DNA of 64,000 nucleotides from an uncultured Actinobacillus sp. GTDB taxonomy: Bacteria; Pseudomonadota; Gammaproteobacteria; Enterobacterales; Pasteurellaceae. The position numbers and the translations under genes are program-made. Within the stretch, counting starts at the first letter, position 1. Each line of letters starts with the position of its first letter. Below the pieces are notes generated by a model. That model did not search any database. It was not told where the DNA came from and saw only the letters and a list, made by a program, of their open reading frames with translations. This document shows, piece after piece, positions 57,222-64,000 of this stretch. The stretch spans positions 1 through 64,000 of the forward strand of contig NZ_CAMEFX010000001.1 in NCBI RefSeq assembly GCF_945915845.1, in the 5' to 3' direction.

Positions 57222-57919
57222 TGACAATTCAAAATCGTGAAACATTTTTAGCAAGATTAGCAGAACGCATGGGGCGCACACTTCATACTGTACCAGATCC
57301 TATGCCTCAATTAGTAAATGACTACCCTACAACACGTTTAACAGATCGTACGCAAGCTCAACTGGCGCAAGAATTTATGGATTTTGCGAAAGTAATGATG
57401 GTAGATGTAGTCGAAACAACAGAAGCGAATGTTGTGGCGCAATTACTTGAAATTTGCGAAAAATATGGTGGTGGTGACATTATTTTAAATAATGACGAAA
57501 GACTGACAGAACTCGGTTTAACTCAGGCTATCGAAATGAATTACACCACGCATATTTGGGACAAAAATGCCAACACAGAGAATATCACTAAAGCAGAAAA
57601 AGCGAATATTGGTATTGTTCATGCCGAATATGGTTTATGTGAAAGTGGCGGTATTGTCTTATTCTCAAATCAAGATAATGGCCGTTCAGTAAGCTTATTA
57701 CCTGAAAAATCGATTGTAGTAGTACGCAAAAGCCAGATACTTCCGCGCGTCGCTCAGCTCGCCAAAATTTTGCATGAAAAAGCACAACATGGAGAGCGAA
57801 TGCCATCTTGTATCAATATTATTGCCGGTCCAAGTTCAACCGCAGATATTGAATTGATTAAAGTGGTTGGCGTACACGGCCCTGTGGCAAAAGTTTATTT
57901 AGTGATTGATGACCTATAA
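57221..57919 (+). CDS. lutC: L-lactate dehydrogenase complex subunit LutC
   Basis: 232-residue LUD-domain protein related to YkgG, the third subunit of the lactate oxidation complex. Motifs include GIVHAEYGLCESGGIVLFS, LLPEKSIVVV and the C-terminal INIIAGPSSTADIELIKVVGVHGP, typical of the LUD family. Last gene of the operon; its terminator is made of inverted uptake words. Confidence 0.94.
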   Translation: MTIQNRETFLARLAERMGRTLHTVPDPMPQLVNDYPTTRLTDRTQAQLAQEFMDFAKVMMVDVVETTEANVVAQLLEICEKYGGGDIILNNDERLTELGLTQAIEMNYTTHIWDKNANTENITKAEKANIGIVHAEYGLCESGGIVLFSNQDNGRSVSLLPEKSIVVVRKSQILPRVAQLAKILHEKAQHGERMPSCINIIAGPSSTADIELIKVVGVHGPVAKVYLVIDDL

Positions 57920-57935
57920 AATTTGCTAAAAATTG

Positions 57936-57975
57936 ACCGCACTTCGTGGTGAAAAACCGCAAGTGCGGTTTTTTA
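57936..57975 (+). terminator. Terminator of lldP-lutABC
   Basis: ACCGCACTT (57936-57944) pairs with AAGTGCGGT (57961-57969), followed by TTTTTATT. It lies 16 bases after lutC and again uses inverted uptake words. Confidence 0.88.
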
Positions 57976-58041
57976 TTGCGCGATTTTCTACTAAAATAGA
58001 TTCATTCAGAAGCATTTTTCTACTATACACAGAACATCAAT

Positions 58042-58929
58042 ATGCAAGTTGCCCTTCAAAAATACTACGATTATTTACGTATTGAACGCCAATTAAGTGC
58101 TTATACGTTAACCGCGTATCAACGCCAACTGACTGCAGTGGTAGAAATTTTGCTGAAAAATGAAATTCATTCTTGGCAAGCTGTTTCACCAAGCGTAGTG
58201 CGATTTGTAGTAGCAGAAAGCCGAAAATCAGGTTTACACGAAAAAAGCCTTGCCTTACGTTTATCTGCCTTACGTCAATTCTTAGGCTATTTGGTGATAC
58301 AAGGTGAATTAAAGGTCAATCCTGCTACCGGTATTTCAGCGCCCAAACAAGGAAAACATCTACCCAAAAATATTGACGAAGAACAAGTGACTCAACTTCT
58401 CAATAACCAAAGCAAGGAACCGATTGATATTCGTGATCGCGCGATAATTGAGTTAATGTATAGCTCCGGATTACGGTTATCTGAATTACAAGGATTGAAT
58501 CTCAACAGTCTCAATCTGCGTGCTCGTGAAGTTCGCGTGTTGGGGAAAGGAAACAAAGAACGAATTCTGCCCTTTGGGCATCACGCTTTGCATGCTATTC
58601 AAGCATGGCTAAAAGTGCGGTTGCTTTTTAATCCAAAAGATGACGCATTATTTGTGAGTTCTTTGGGGAACCGCTTAACCCATCGTTCTATTCAAAAACG
58701 CTTGGAAGTGTGGGGTATAAAACAAGGATTAAACGCCCATTTAAATCCCCATAAATTACGTCATAGTTTTGCTACTCACATGCTGGAAGCCAGTTCGGAT
58801 TTACGTGCTGTGCAAGAATTATTAGGCCATAGCAATCTTGCCACCACACAGATTTACACCCATTTAAATTTCCAACATTTAGCGGATGTCTATGATAAAG
58901 CACACCCGAGAGCAAAACGCAAAAGCTGA
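58042..58929 (+). CDS. xerC: Site-specific tyrosine recombinase XerC
   Basis: Recombinase that, with XerD, resolves chromosome dimers at dif. It has 295 residues: an N-terminal SAM-like domain ([19 protein letters not shown]) and the catalytic domain with Arg in [12 protein letters not shown], the [12 protein letters not shown] box, [14 protein letters not shown] with the nucleophilic Tyr near residue 275. Immediately followed by the YigB-type gene, as in E. coli. Confidence 0.97.
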   Translation: MQVALQKYYDYLRIERQLSAYTLTAYQRQLTAVVEILLKNEIHSWQAVSPSVVRFVVAESRKSGLHEKSLALRLSALRQFLGYLVIQGELKVNPATGISAPKQGKHLPKNIDEEQVTQLLNNQSKEPIDIRDRAIIELMYSSGLRLSELQGLNLNSLNLRAREVRVLGKGNKERILPFGHHALHAIQAWLKVRLLFNPKDDALFVSSLGNRLTHRSIQKRLEVWGIKQGLNAHLNPHKLRHSFATHMLEASSDLRAVQELLGHSNLATTQIYTHLNFQHLADVYDKAHPRAKRKS

Positions 58930-58946
58930 TATTCAAGGAAAACAAG

Positions 58947-59654
58947 ATGAAATTTTACTGCACTTTTATGCCATTTAAGGCGATCAGTTTCGATCTTGAC
59001 GATACGCTTTACGATAATCGCCAAGTTATTCAAAATGCTGAAAATCAGTTTGTGGCTAAACTGTCGGAATTGTTAGGACAAGGGGTTTCAATCGATGAAT
59101 GGAAGCAATGGAAATTTAAGATTTTGGCAGAAGATCCTGTGTTGTGTGAAGATGTGACCCAATGGCGGTTTGAAGCGGTTCGTGCTTTTTTGTTAAACAT
59201 CGGAAAAAGTGCGGTAGAAATTGAGACCATTTGGCAAACCACTATCGAACATTTTTTTGTTTGGCGGCATAAAATAGCGATTCCGGCACAAAGTTTTTCC
59301 GTGCTTAAACAACTCAAACAACATTACCCTTTAATTGCCATTACCAACGGCAATGTTTCGCCGGAACGCATTGGCTTAGATTTTGATCTGACTTTAAAGG
59401 CCGGCGTTCACGGCAGAGCTAAGCCACATCAAGCATTATTCCACCAAGCCGCCGCGGCATTTCATCTTCATCCGCAAGACATTTTGCACGTAGGCGATAA
59501 TCTTGTAACAGATGTTCAAGGCGCGATACAAGCGGGTTGCCAATCGGTGTGGATTAATTTATCCGATTTAGGCATAGGAAAATTTACAGAAGCTCGACTG
59601 CTACCGACTGTGGAAATCGCAGATTTAACCGAACTCTTGTCACTCACAAAATAA
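58947..59654 (+). CDS. yigB: HAD-family phosphatase (YigB type)
   Basis: 235-residue HAD hydrolase. The nucleophile motif is ISFDLDDTLYDN, the Lys region is AKPHQALFHQA, and the acidic motif is HVGDNLVTDVQGA. In E. coli YigB follows xerC and dephosphorylates 5-amino-6-(5-phosphoribitylamino)uracil in riboflavin synthesis, among other substrates. The first ATG (MKFYCTF, with AAGGAAAA upstream) is kept because YigB relatives have a similar leader. Exact substrate not proven. Confidence 0.9.
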   Translation: MKFYCTFMPFKAISFDLDDTLYDNRQVIQNAENQFVAKLSELLGQGVSIDEWKQWKFKILAEDPVLCEDVTQWRFEAVRAFLLNIGKSAVEIETIWQTTIEHFFVWRHKIAIPAQSFSVLKQLKQHYPLIAITNGNVSPERIGLDFDLTLKAGVHGRAKPHQALFHQAAAAFHLHPQDILHVGDNLVTDVQGAIQAGCQSVWINLSDLGIGKFTEARLLPTVEIADLTELLSLTK

Positions 59655-59699
59655 GCTTATAGAATTCATTTATTTATACTCTTAACACAAGGAACCACT

Positions 59700-60689
59700 A
59701 TGCGCGGATTAAAACATCTCAGCTATTTTCTCACTAAATTCACGGCTCTCGTGATTATTCTTACGGCAATGGTCACATTCTACGTACCGAGTGCATTTAC
59801 CTGGGTAAAAGGCGATGCACAGATCATCGTATTAGGCATCATCATGCTCGGCATGGGTGTGACACTGGGCAAACAAGATTACAAAATCTTAGCCCAACGC
59901 CCTTTAGATATTTTTATCGGTGCCGTAGCGCAATACACTATTATGCCCTTTATTGCCATTACCATCGCCAATCTCTTTGATCTTTCCCCGGGTTTAACAC
60001 TAGGTCTTGTATTAGTCGGTTGCTGCCCCGGTGGTGTATCTTCCAATATTATGAGTTTCTTATGTAAAGGGGATGTGGCGTTTTCTGTGGGGATGACAAC
60101 GGTTTCAACCATAGTTGCACCGGTTATGACACCCTTATTAATCAATTACTTAGTCGGCGAAACCATTGATATGGATGGTTGGGCAATGTTTAAATTTATG
60201 CTCTTAGTCACCATTTTGCCTGTGGCTATTGGCTCAGCATTTAACATTTTCTGCCATAAACAAAAATGGTTCCACGATGTAAGAAGCGTCATGCCCGGTG
60301 TGGCGGTCATTGGATTTGCATGTATTGTCGGTGGCGTAGTAGCGGTTCACGGTCCAAAATTTCTCGAATCCGGTTTGGTTATCTTCGTTTGTATCGCATT
60401 CCATAACATTATTGGTTATGTTTTAGGCTATCTTGCGGGTCAATGTTGCGGTATGAGCACAGCGAAAAAACGCACCTTATCTATCGAAGTAGGCGTACAA
60501 AATGCCGGATTAGCCACAGGATTAAGCTCAAAATTCTTCCCAACCAGTGCAGAATCCGCGATCGCCGCCGCCGTATCTTGTGTATGGCACTCTATTTCAG
60601 GCACAATCTTAGCGAACCTTTTCCTTTGGTGGGATAAAAAACGCGCTCAACCTACAGAAGCATCTCAAACGGAAGTTGTGGATGCCTAA
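59700..60689 (+). CDS. BASS-family transporter (PanS/KtaS-like)
   Basis: 329-residue inner-membrane protein of the bile acid:sodium symporter family with about ten hydrophobic segments. Conserved regions are VGCCPGGVSSNIMSFLCKGDVAFSV and SIEVGVQNAGLATGLSSKFF. A Salmonella relative, PanS, carries ketopantoate, and other members carry organic anions; the substrate here is unknown. The start has AAGGAACCACT upstream. Confidence 0.88.
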   Translation: MRGLKHLSYFLTKFTALVIILTAMVTFYVPSAFTWVKGDAQIIVLGIIMLGMGVTLGKQDYKILAQRPLDIFIGAVAQYTIMPFIAITIANLFDLSPGLTLGLVLVGCCPGGVSSNIMSFLCKGDVAFSVGMTTVSTIVAPVMTPLLINYLVGETIDMDGWAMFKFMLLVTILPVAIGSAFNIFCHKQKWFHDVRSVMPGVAVIGFACIVGGVVAVHGPKFLESGLVIFVCIAFHNIIGYVLGYLAGQCCGMSTAKKRTLSIEVGVQNAGLATGLSSKFFPTSAESAIAAAVSCVWHSISGTILANLFLWWDKKRAQPTEASQTEVVDA

Positions 60690-60697
60690 GTAACAAA

Positions 60698-60723
60698 AAA
60701 GTGCGGTGAAACAACCGCACTTT
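60698..60723. terminator. Bidirectional terminator made of inverted uptake words
   Basis: AAAGTGCGGT (60698-60707) pairs with ACCGCACTTT (60714-60723); T-runs follow on both strands (TTTCTTTTTT on plus, TTTTTTG on minus). It ends the convergent carrier gene and ffh. Confidence 0.92.
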
Positions 60724-60740
60724 CTTTTTTATGGTACAAA

Positions 60741-62141
60741 TTAACGGCGTCCAAACATTCCGCCTAAGCCGCCTAATCCACCGAGACCGCCCATGCCGCC
60801 GCCCATTAATCCTTTCATGCCACGCATCATTTTTGCCATACCGCCATTGCGCATTTTTTTCATCATACGTTGCATTTCGTCAAATTGTTTAAGCAATTTG
60901 TTCACATCTTGCACTTGCGTACCTGAACCTAAGGCAATACGGCGGCGGCGCGAACCTTTAATGATTTCAGGGTTTGCCCGTTCTTTTAACGTCATGGAAT
61001 TAATGATCGCTTCCATTTTGATAAACATTTTGTCATCCACTTGATTTTTCACGTGATCAGGCAAATTTTTAGCACCGGGTAATTTCTCAAGCATTGACAT
61101 CATTCCGCCCATTTTTTTCATTTCAACGAGCTGTTCACGGAAATCATCAAGGGTAAATTGGTCGCCTTTTTTGAATTTTTGCGCCATTTTTTCCGCTTTT
61201 TCATGGTCAACGTTGCGTTGTAAATCCTCAATCAACGACAACACATCGCCCATACCCAAAATACGCGATGCTACACGATCAGGATGAAACGGTTCTAATG
61301 CATCGGTTTTCTCGCCAACACCCAAAAACTTAATCGGTTTTCCTGTAATTTGACGAATCGATAACGCCGCACCACCGCGGGCATCACCGTCCACTTTGGT
61401 TAAAATCACCCCGGTTAACGGCAAGGCTTCATTAAAGGCTTTTGCGGTATTGGCGGCGTCTTGACCTGTCATGGCATCAACGGTAAAGAGCGTTTCAATT
61501 GGCGAAAGTGCGGCGTGAATTTGCTTAATTTCGTCCATCATTTCGCCGTCAACATGTAAACGACCTGCGGTATCCACAATCAACACATCGTAGAATTTCA
61601 ATTTGGCATCCGCAAGCGCAGCTTTGACGATTTCAACAGGATTTTGTTGTACGTTTGATGGGAAGAAATCCGCGCCAACCGCTTGCGCCAAGGTTTCCAA
61701 TTGTTTAATCGCCGCAGGGCGGTAAACGTCCGCGGACACCACAAGCACTTTTTTCTTATGACGTTCTTTTAAGAATTTCGCGAGTTTACCTACAGAAGTG
61801 GTTTTACCCGCCCCTTGCAAACCTGCCATTAAAATTACCGCGGGCGGCTGAGTAGCCAGATTGAGTTCTTCATTCGCATCACCCATGGCCATTTCAAGCT
61901 CGCGCTGAACGATTTTCAAAAACTCTTGCCCTGGGGTTAGGCTTTTGTTCACTTCTTCGCCAAGGGCACTTTCTTTGACTTTGTTGATAAAATCGCGAAC
62001 AACAGGCAACGCCACATCCGCTTCAAGCAATGCCATACGCACTTCGCGCAAGGTATCTTTAATATTATCTTCAGTTAAACGGCCTTTCCCCGTGATATTG
62101 CGTAGGGTTTTCGATAGGCGATCGGATAAATTCTCAAACAT
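60741..62141 (-). CDS. ffh: Signal recognition particle GTPase Ffh
   Basis: Binds 4.5S RNA and signal sequences and, with FtsY, targets membrane proteins. 466 residues: an N domain, a G domain with GLQGAGKTT (107-115), DTAGRLHVD and TKVDGDARGG, and a methionine-rich M domain (MMKKMRNGGMAKMMRGMKGLMGGG) ending in a glycine-rich tail. Divergent from ypjD. Confidence 0.98.
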   Translation of the reverse strand: MFENLSDRLSKTLRNITGKGRLTEDNIKDTLREVRMALLEADVALPVVRDFINKVKESALGEEVNKSLTPGQEFLKIVQRELEMAMGDANEELNLATQPPAVILMAGLQGAGKTTSVGKLAKFLKERHKKKVLVVSADVYRPAAIKQLETLAQAVGADFFPSNVQQNPVEIVKAALADAKLKFYDVLIVDTAGRLHVDGEMMDEIKQIHAALSPIETLFTVDAMTGQDAANTAKAFNEALPLTGVILTKVDGDARGGAALSIRQITGKPIKFLGVGEKTDALEPFHPDRVASRILGMGDVLSLIEDLQRNVDHEKAEKMAQKFKKGDQFTLDDFREQLVEMKKMGGMMSMLEKLPGAKNLPDHVKNQVDDKMFIKMEAIINSMTLKERANPEIIKGSRRRRIALGSGTQVQDVNKLLKQFDEMQRMMKKMRNGGMAKMMRGMKGLMGGGMGGLGGLGGLGGMFGRR

Positions 62142-62251
62142 AACATTCTCATTTCTAAATGGAAAAATTGCGCTGATTATACCTGAATTCTTCCCCTATT
62201 TGAATTTTTAACTTAGAATAGCTCTCAATAAGATAAATGAAGGATCTATAA

Positions 62252-63025
62252 ATGTCATACGCCATTTTTTCTATGCTTTGCTATTGTGTCAGTATTTTAC
62301 TGATTGCGCCTTCTTTGGCACAGGGTCAAACGGTACAAATTAATAAAATTTGGGTTTTATTGACCGCACTTGCCGGGATTGCGTTGCACTATTTGAGCCT
62401 GCATTATTGGGAAGATAGCACGCCCAATGGTACAAGTATGACCTTACTGGAAATCAGCTCCTTGCTCAGTCTATTTATCGCCATTTTAGCCAGCTTTCCC
62501 CTTTGCTTAAAAGTGCGCACCATTTCCTTTTTGCTACCGATTGCTTATGGGTTTGCGGTGATCAATTTAATTATGGCAGAATTTATTCCAAGCCAAATGG
62601 TGCAATTACATCATCAAGTTTTTGCCCATATTGTCTTATCTATGGTGGCCTATTCTGTTTGCTTTATTGCGATGCTTTACAGTATTCAAATTGCGTGGTT
62701 GGACAATAATTTGAAGCAGAAAAAAATCATGCCATCCCCTGCGGTTCCGCCGTTAATGTTAGTAGAACGCCATTTTTTCCGCGTGTTATTAAGTGGGGAA
62801 ATCTTGCTAACCATTACCCTTATTTCAGGAATGTTCTACTTGCTAGATGCCCTTGAACCCACCAATATACATAAAGCCCTCTTCTCATTTTTTGCTTGGG
62901 TGGTGTTTGGTGTGTTGCTATTTGGGCACTGGAAATGGCATTGGCGCGGAAAAAGAATGATCATTTTCACAATTTCAGGTATGATTTTGCTCACCATTGC
63001 TTATTTTGGTAGCAAAATTCTTTAA
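62252..63025 (+). CDS. ypjD: CcsA-type inner-membrane protein YpjD
   Basis: 257-residue polytopic protein of the cytochrome-c assembly (CcsA/CcmC-like) family. It has about eight membrane segments; His-containing loops (QLHHQVFAHI and the HWKWHWRG tail) recall haem ligands, but the tryptophan-rich signature typical of true haem exporters is weak. In E. coli and H. influenzae ypjD lies next to ffh, with a CorB-type gene following, as here. Function is not established. Confidence 0.88.
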   Translation: MSYAIFSMLCYCVSILLIAPSLAQGQTVQINKIWVLLTALAGIALHYLSLHYWEDSTPNGTSMTLLEISSLLSLFIAILASFPLCLKVRTISFLLPIAYGFAVINLIMAEFIPSQMVQLHHQVFAHIVLSMVAYSVCFIAMLYSIQIAWLDNNLKQKKIMPSPAVPPLMLVERHFFRVLLSGEILLTITLISGMFYLLDALEPTNIHKALFSFFAWVVFGVLLFGHWKWHWRGKRMIIFTISGMILLTIAYFGSKIL

Positions 63026-63034
63026 TATTTAGCG

Positions 63035-63069
63035 AGTTGGCTCAGGGAAAGCCCTAGCCCAACTTTTTT
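63035..63069 (+). terminator. Terminator of ypjD
   Basis: AGTTGG (63035-63040) pairs with CCAACT (63059-63064) and the inner AGGG with CCCT, followed by a run of T. Confidence 0.75.
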
Positions 63070-63093
63070 ATCAACAAACAAAAGGATCCGATT

Positions 63094-64000
63094 TTGGACA
63101 GTATCCCCCTTAGTACATTAGTCATCTCTCTCATTATCTGTTTAGTTCTCTCCGCCTATTTTTCAGGCTCAGAAACCGGTCTTCTCTCCGCAAACCGTTA
63201 CCGTATGCGCCATTTAGCAGAAAAAGGTCATCGCGGGGCACGTAAAGCAGAAAACTTATTAAAAAAGACAGATAAATTACTCAGCCTTATTCTTATTTGT
63301 AACAACCTTGTCAACATTACCGCCTCTGCCATTGCCACGATTATTGGTATGCGTTTGTATGGTGATGCCGGGGTTGCCATTGCAACAGGTGTGCTAACCT
63401 TTGTCATGTTAGTCTTTTCTGAGATTTATCCTAAAACAGTTGCCGCACTTTACCCTGAAAAAGTCGCGTTTTTATCGAGCCATTTCTTGTCATTGCTGAT
63501 GAAGATTTGTTCGCCATTAGTTTTCTTAATGAACGTTATTATCAAATTAATGATCAAAATAACCGGATTAAAAACAGAAACTAAAACCAATCATTTAAGC
63601 CCTGAAGAACTGCGTTCCATTGTTAACGAAAGCGGCAAATTTATTCCTTCCGCCCACCAAGAAATGCTGTTATCCATTTTGGATTTAGAAGAAGTTACCG
63701 TAGACGATATTATGGTACCGCGTAATGATATCTCAGGCATTGATATTGAAGATGACTGGAAAGCCATTATGCGCCAGCTGAACCACGCGCCGCACGGTCG
63801 GGTCTTGCTGTACAAAAATAGCATTGATAACAATGTGTTAGGTTTTTTACGCGTACGCGAAGCCTATCGTTTAATGCTAGACAAAAATGAATTCACCAAA
63901 GAAACCTTAATTCGCGCGGTAGATGAAATTTACTTTATTCCTGAAGGTACGCCACTCAACGCCCAATTGGTCAATTTCCGCAATAACAAAGAACGTATCG
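63094..64000 (+). CDS. CorB/YfjD-type CNNM-domain membrane protein, partial at window end
   Basis: Begins with TTG at 63094 (DSIPLSTLVISLII), with AAAGGA 8 bases upstream, and stays open to the last base, about 302 residues. It resembles E. coli YfjD. An N-terminal DUF21/CNNM membrane domain has AYFSGSETGLLSANRYR (near residue 21), NNLVNITASAIATIIGMRLYGDAG and FSEIYPKTVAALYPE, then a CBS-pair region starts near residue 204 (VDDIMVPRNDISGIDIEDDW). Family members are linked to magnesium or other cation transport. The C-terminal HlyC/CorC domain would lie outside the window. Confidence 0.9.
   Translation, partial: MDSIPLSTLVISLIICLVLSAYFSGSETGLLSANRYRMRHLAEKGHRGARKAENLLKKTDKLLSLILICNNLVNITASAIATIIGMRLYGDAGVAIATGVLTFVMLVFSEIYPKTVAALYPEKVAFLSSHFLSLLMKICSPLVFLMNVIIKLMIKITGLKTETKTNHLSPEELRSIVNESGKFIPSAHQEMLLSILDLEEVTVDDIMVPRNDISGIDIEDDWKAIMRQLNHAPHGRVLLYKNSIDNNVLGFLRVREAYRLMLDKNEFTKETLIRAVDEIYFIPEGTPLNAQLVNFRNNKERI

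Noticed and set aside
1..64000. tRNA, rRNA, riboswitch or 4.5S RNA genes
   Set aside because: None recognised by eye on either strand, including near ffh and in the larger gaps.

Overview
The window is chromosomal DNA from a Pasteurellaceae bacterium, most likely of the Haemophilus/Aggregatibacter group. The evidence is the very frequent 9-base uptake word AAGTGCGGT and its complement (often paired head to head as terminators), an AT-rich base composition, a complete E. coli-type dcw cluster, a uppS-cdsA-rseP-bamA-skp-lpxD run without fabZ/lpxA, the fused glutathione synthetase gshF, and a HepT/MntA pair like HI0074/HI0073. The exact species cannot be fixed from the sequence alone.

Layout. 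1-4201: a probable IS3/IS150-type insertion-sequence end at the window edge, then pheA, ushA and yqhD on the minus strand. 4294-22595: the division and cell-wall cluster, on the minus strand, transcribed mraZ-rsmH-ftsL-ftsI-murE-murF-mraY-murD-ftsW-murG-murC-ddl-ftsQ-ftsA-ftsZ-lpxC, with a promoter and three MraZ-type operator boxes upstream and a terminator after lpxC. 22733-28166 (minus): a CstA-family carrier with a near-perfect CRP site, a small 56-residue gene, tmcA, ybeY, thiamine pyrophosphokinase and an XRE regulator. 28305-29971 (plus): four small unrecognised genes (a lipoprotein, a membrane protein, a secreted protein and a soluble protein), AT-rich and accessory in look. 30054-35379 (minus): a Fic protein, phoH, the MntA/HepT toxin-antitoxin pair and gshF. 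35624-43354: an amino-acid ABC importer whose binding-protein gene is separated from its ATPase and permeases by a plus-strand trimeric autotransporter adhesin. 43497-52130 (minus): miaB and the lpxD-skp-bamA-rseP-cdsA-uppS envelope cluster. 52303-64000 (mainly plus): dapF, lldP-lutABC for L-lactate use, xerC, a YigB-type HAD phosphatase, a BASS-family carrier, ffh (minus), ypjD and the start of a CorB/YfjD-type protein that runs off the window.

The main points of interest are non-coding. (1) The adhesin gene has a 9-G tract lying exactly between a -35 (TTGACT) and a -10 (TAGAAT), giving a 19-base spacer: a phase-variable promoter design. (2) A 271-bp TA-flanked foldback element with perfect 26-bp inverted ends sits between ybeY and tmcA and has remodelled the tmcA start; a shrunken relic of the same element lies between yqhD and ushA. 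(3) A 74-bp double-hairpin repeat is inserted in frame inside tmcA, and a relative with the same architecture lies downstream of the importer binding-protein gene. (4) The Fic gene has a palindrome overlapping its promoter, a second 44 bp upstream, and a third copy at its 3' end, suggesting autoregulation by its own winged-helix domain. (5) An array of six hairpins bounded by inverted ends follows the adhesin gene. No tRNA, rRNA or CRISPR array was seen.
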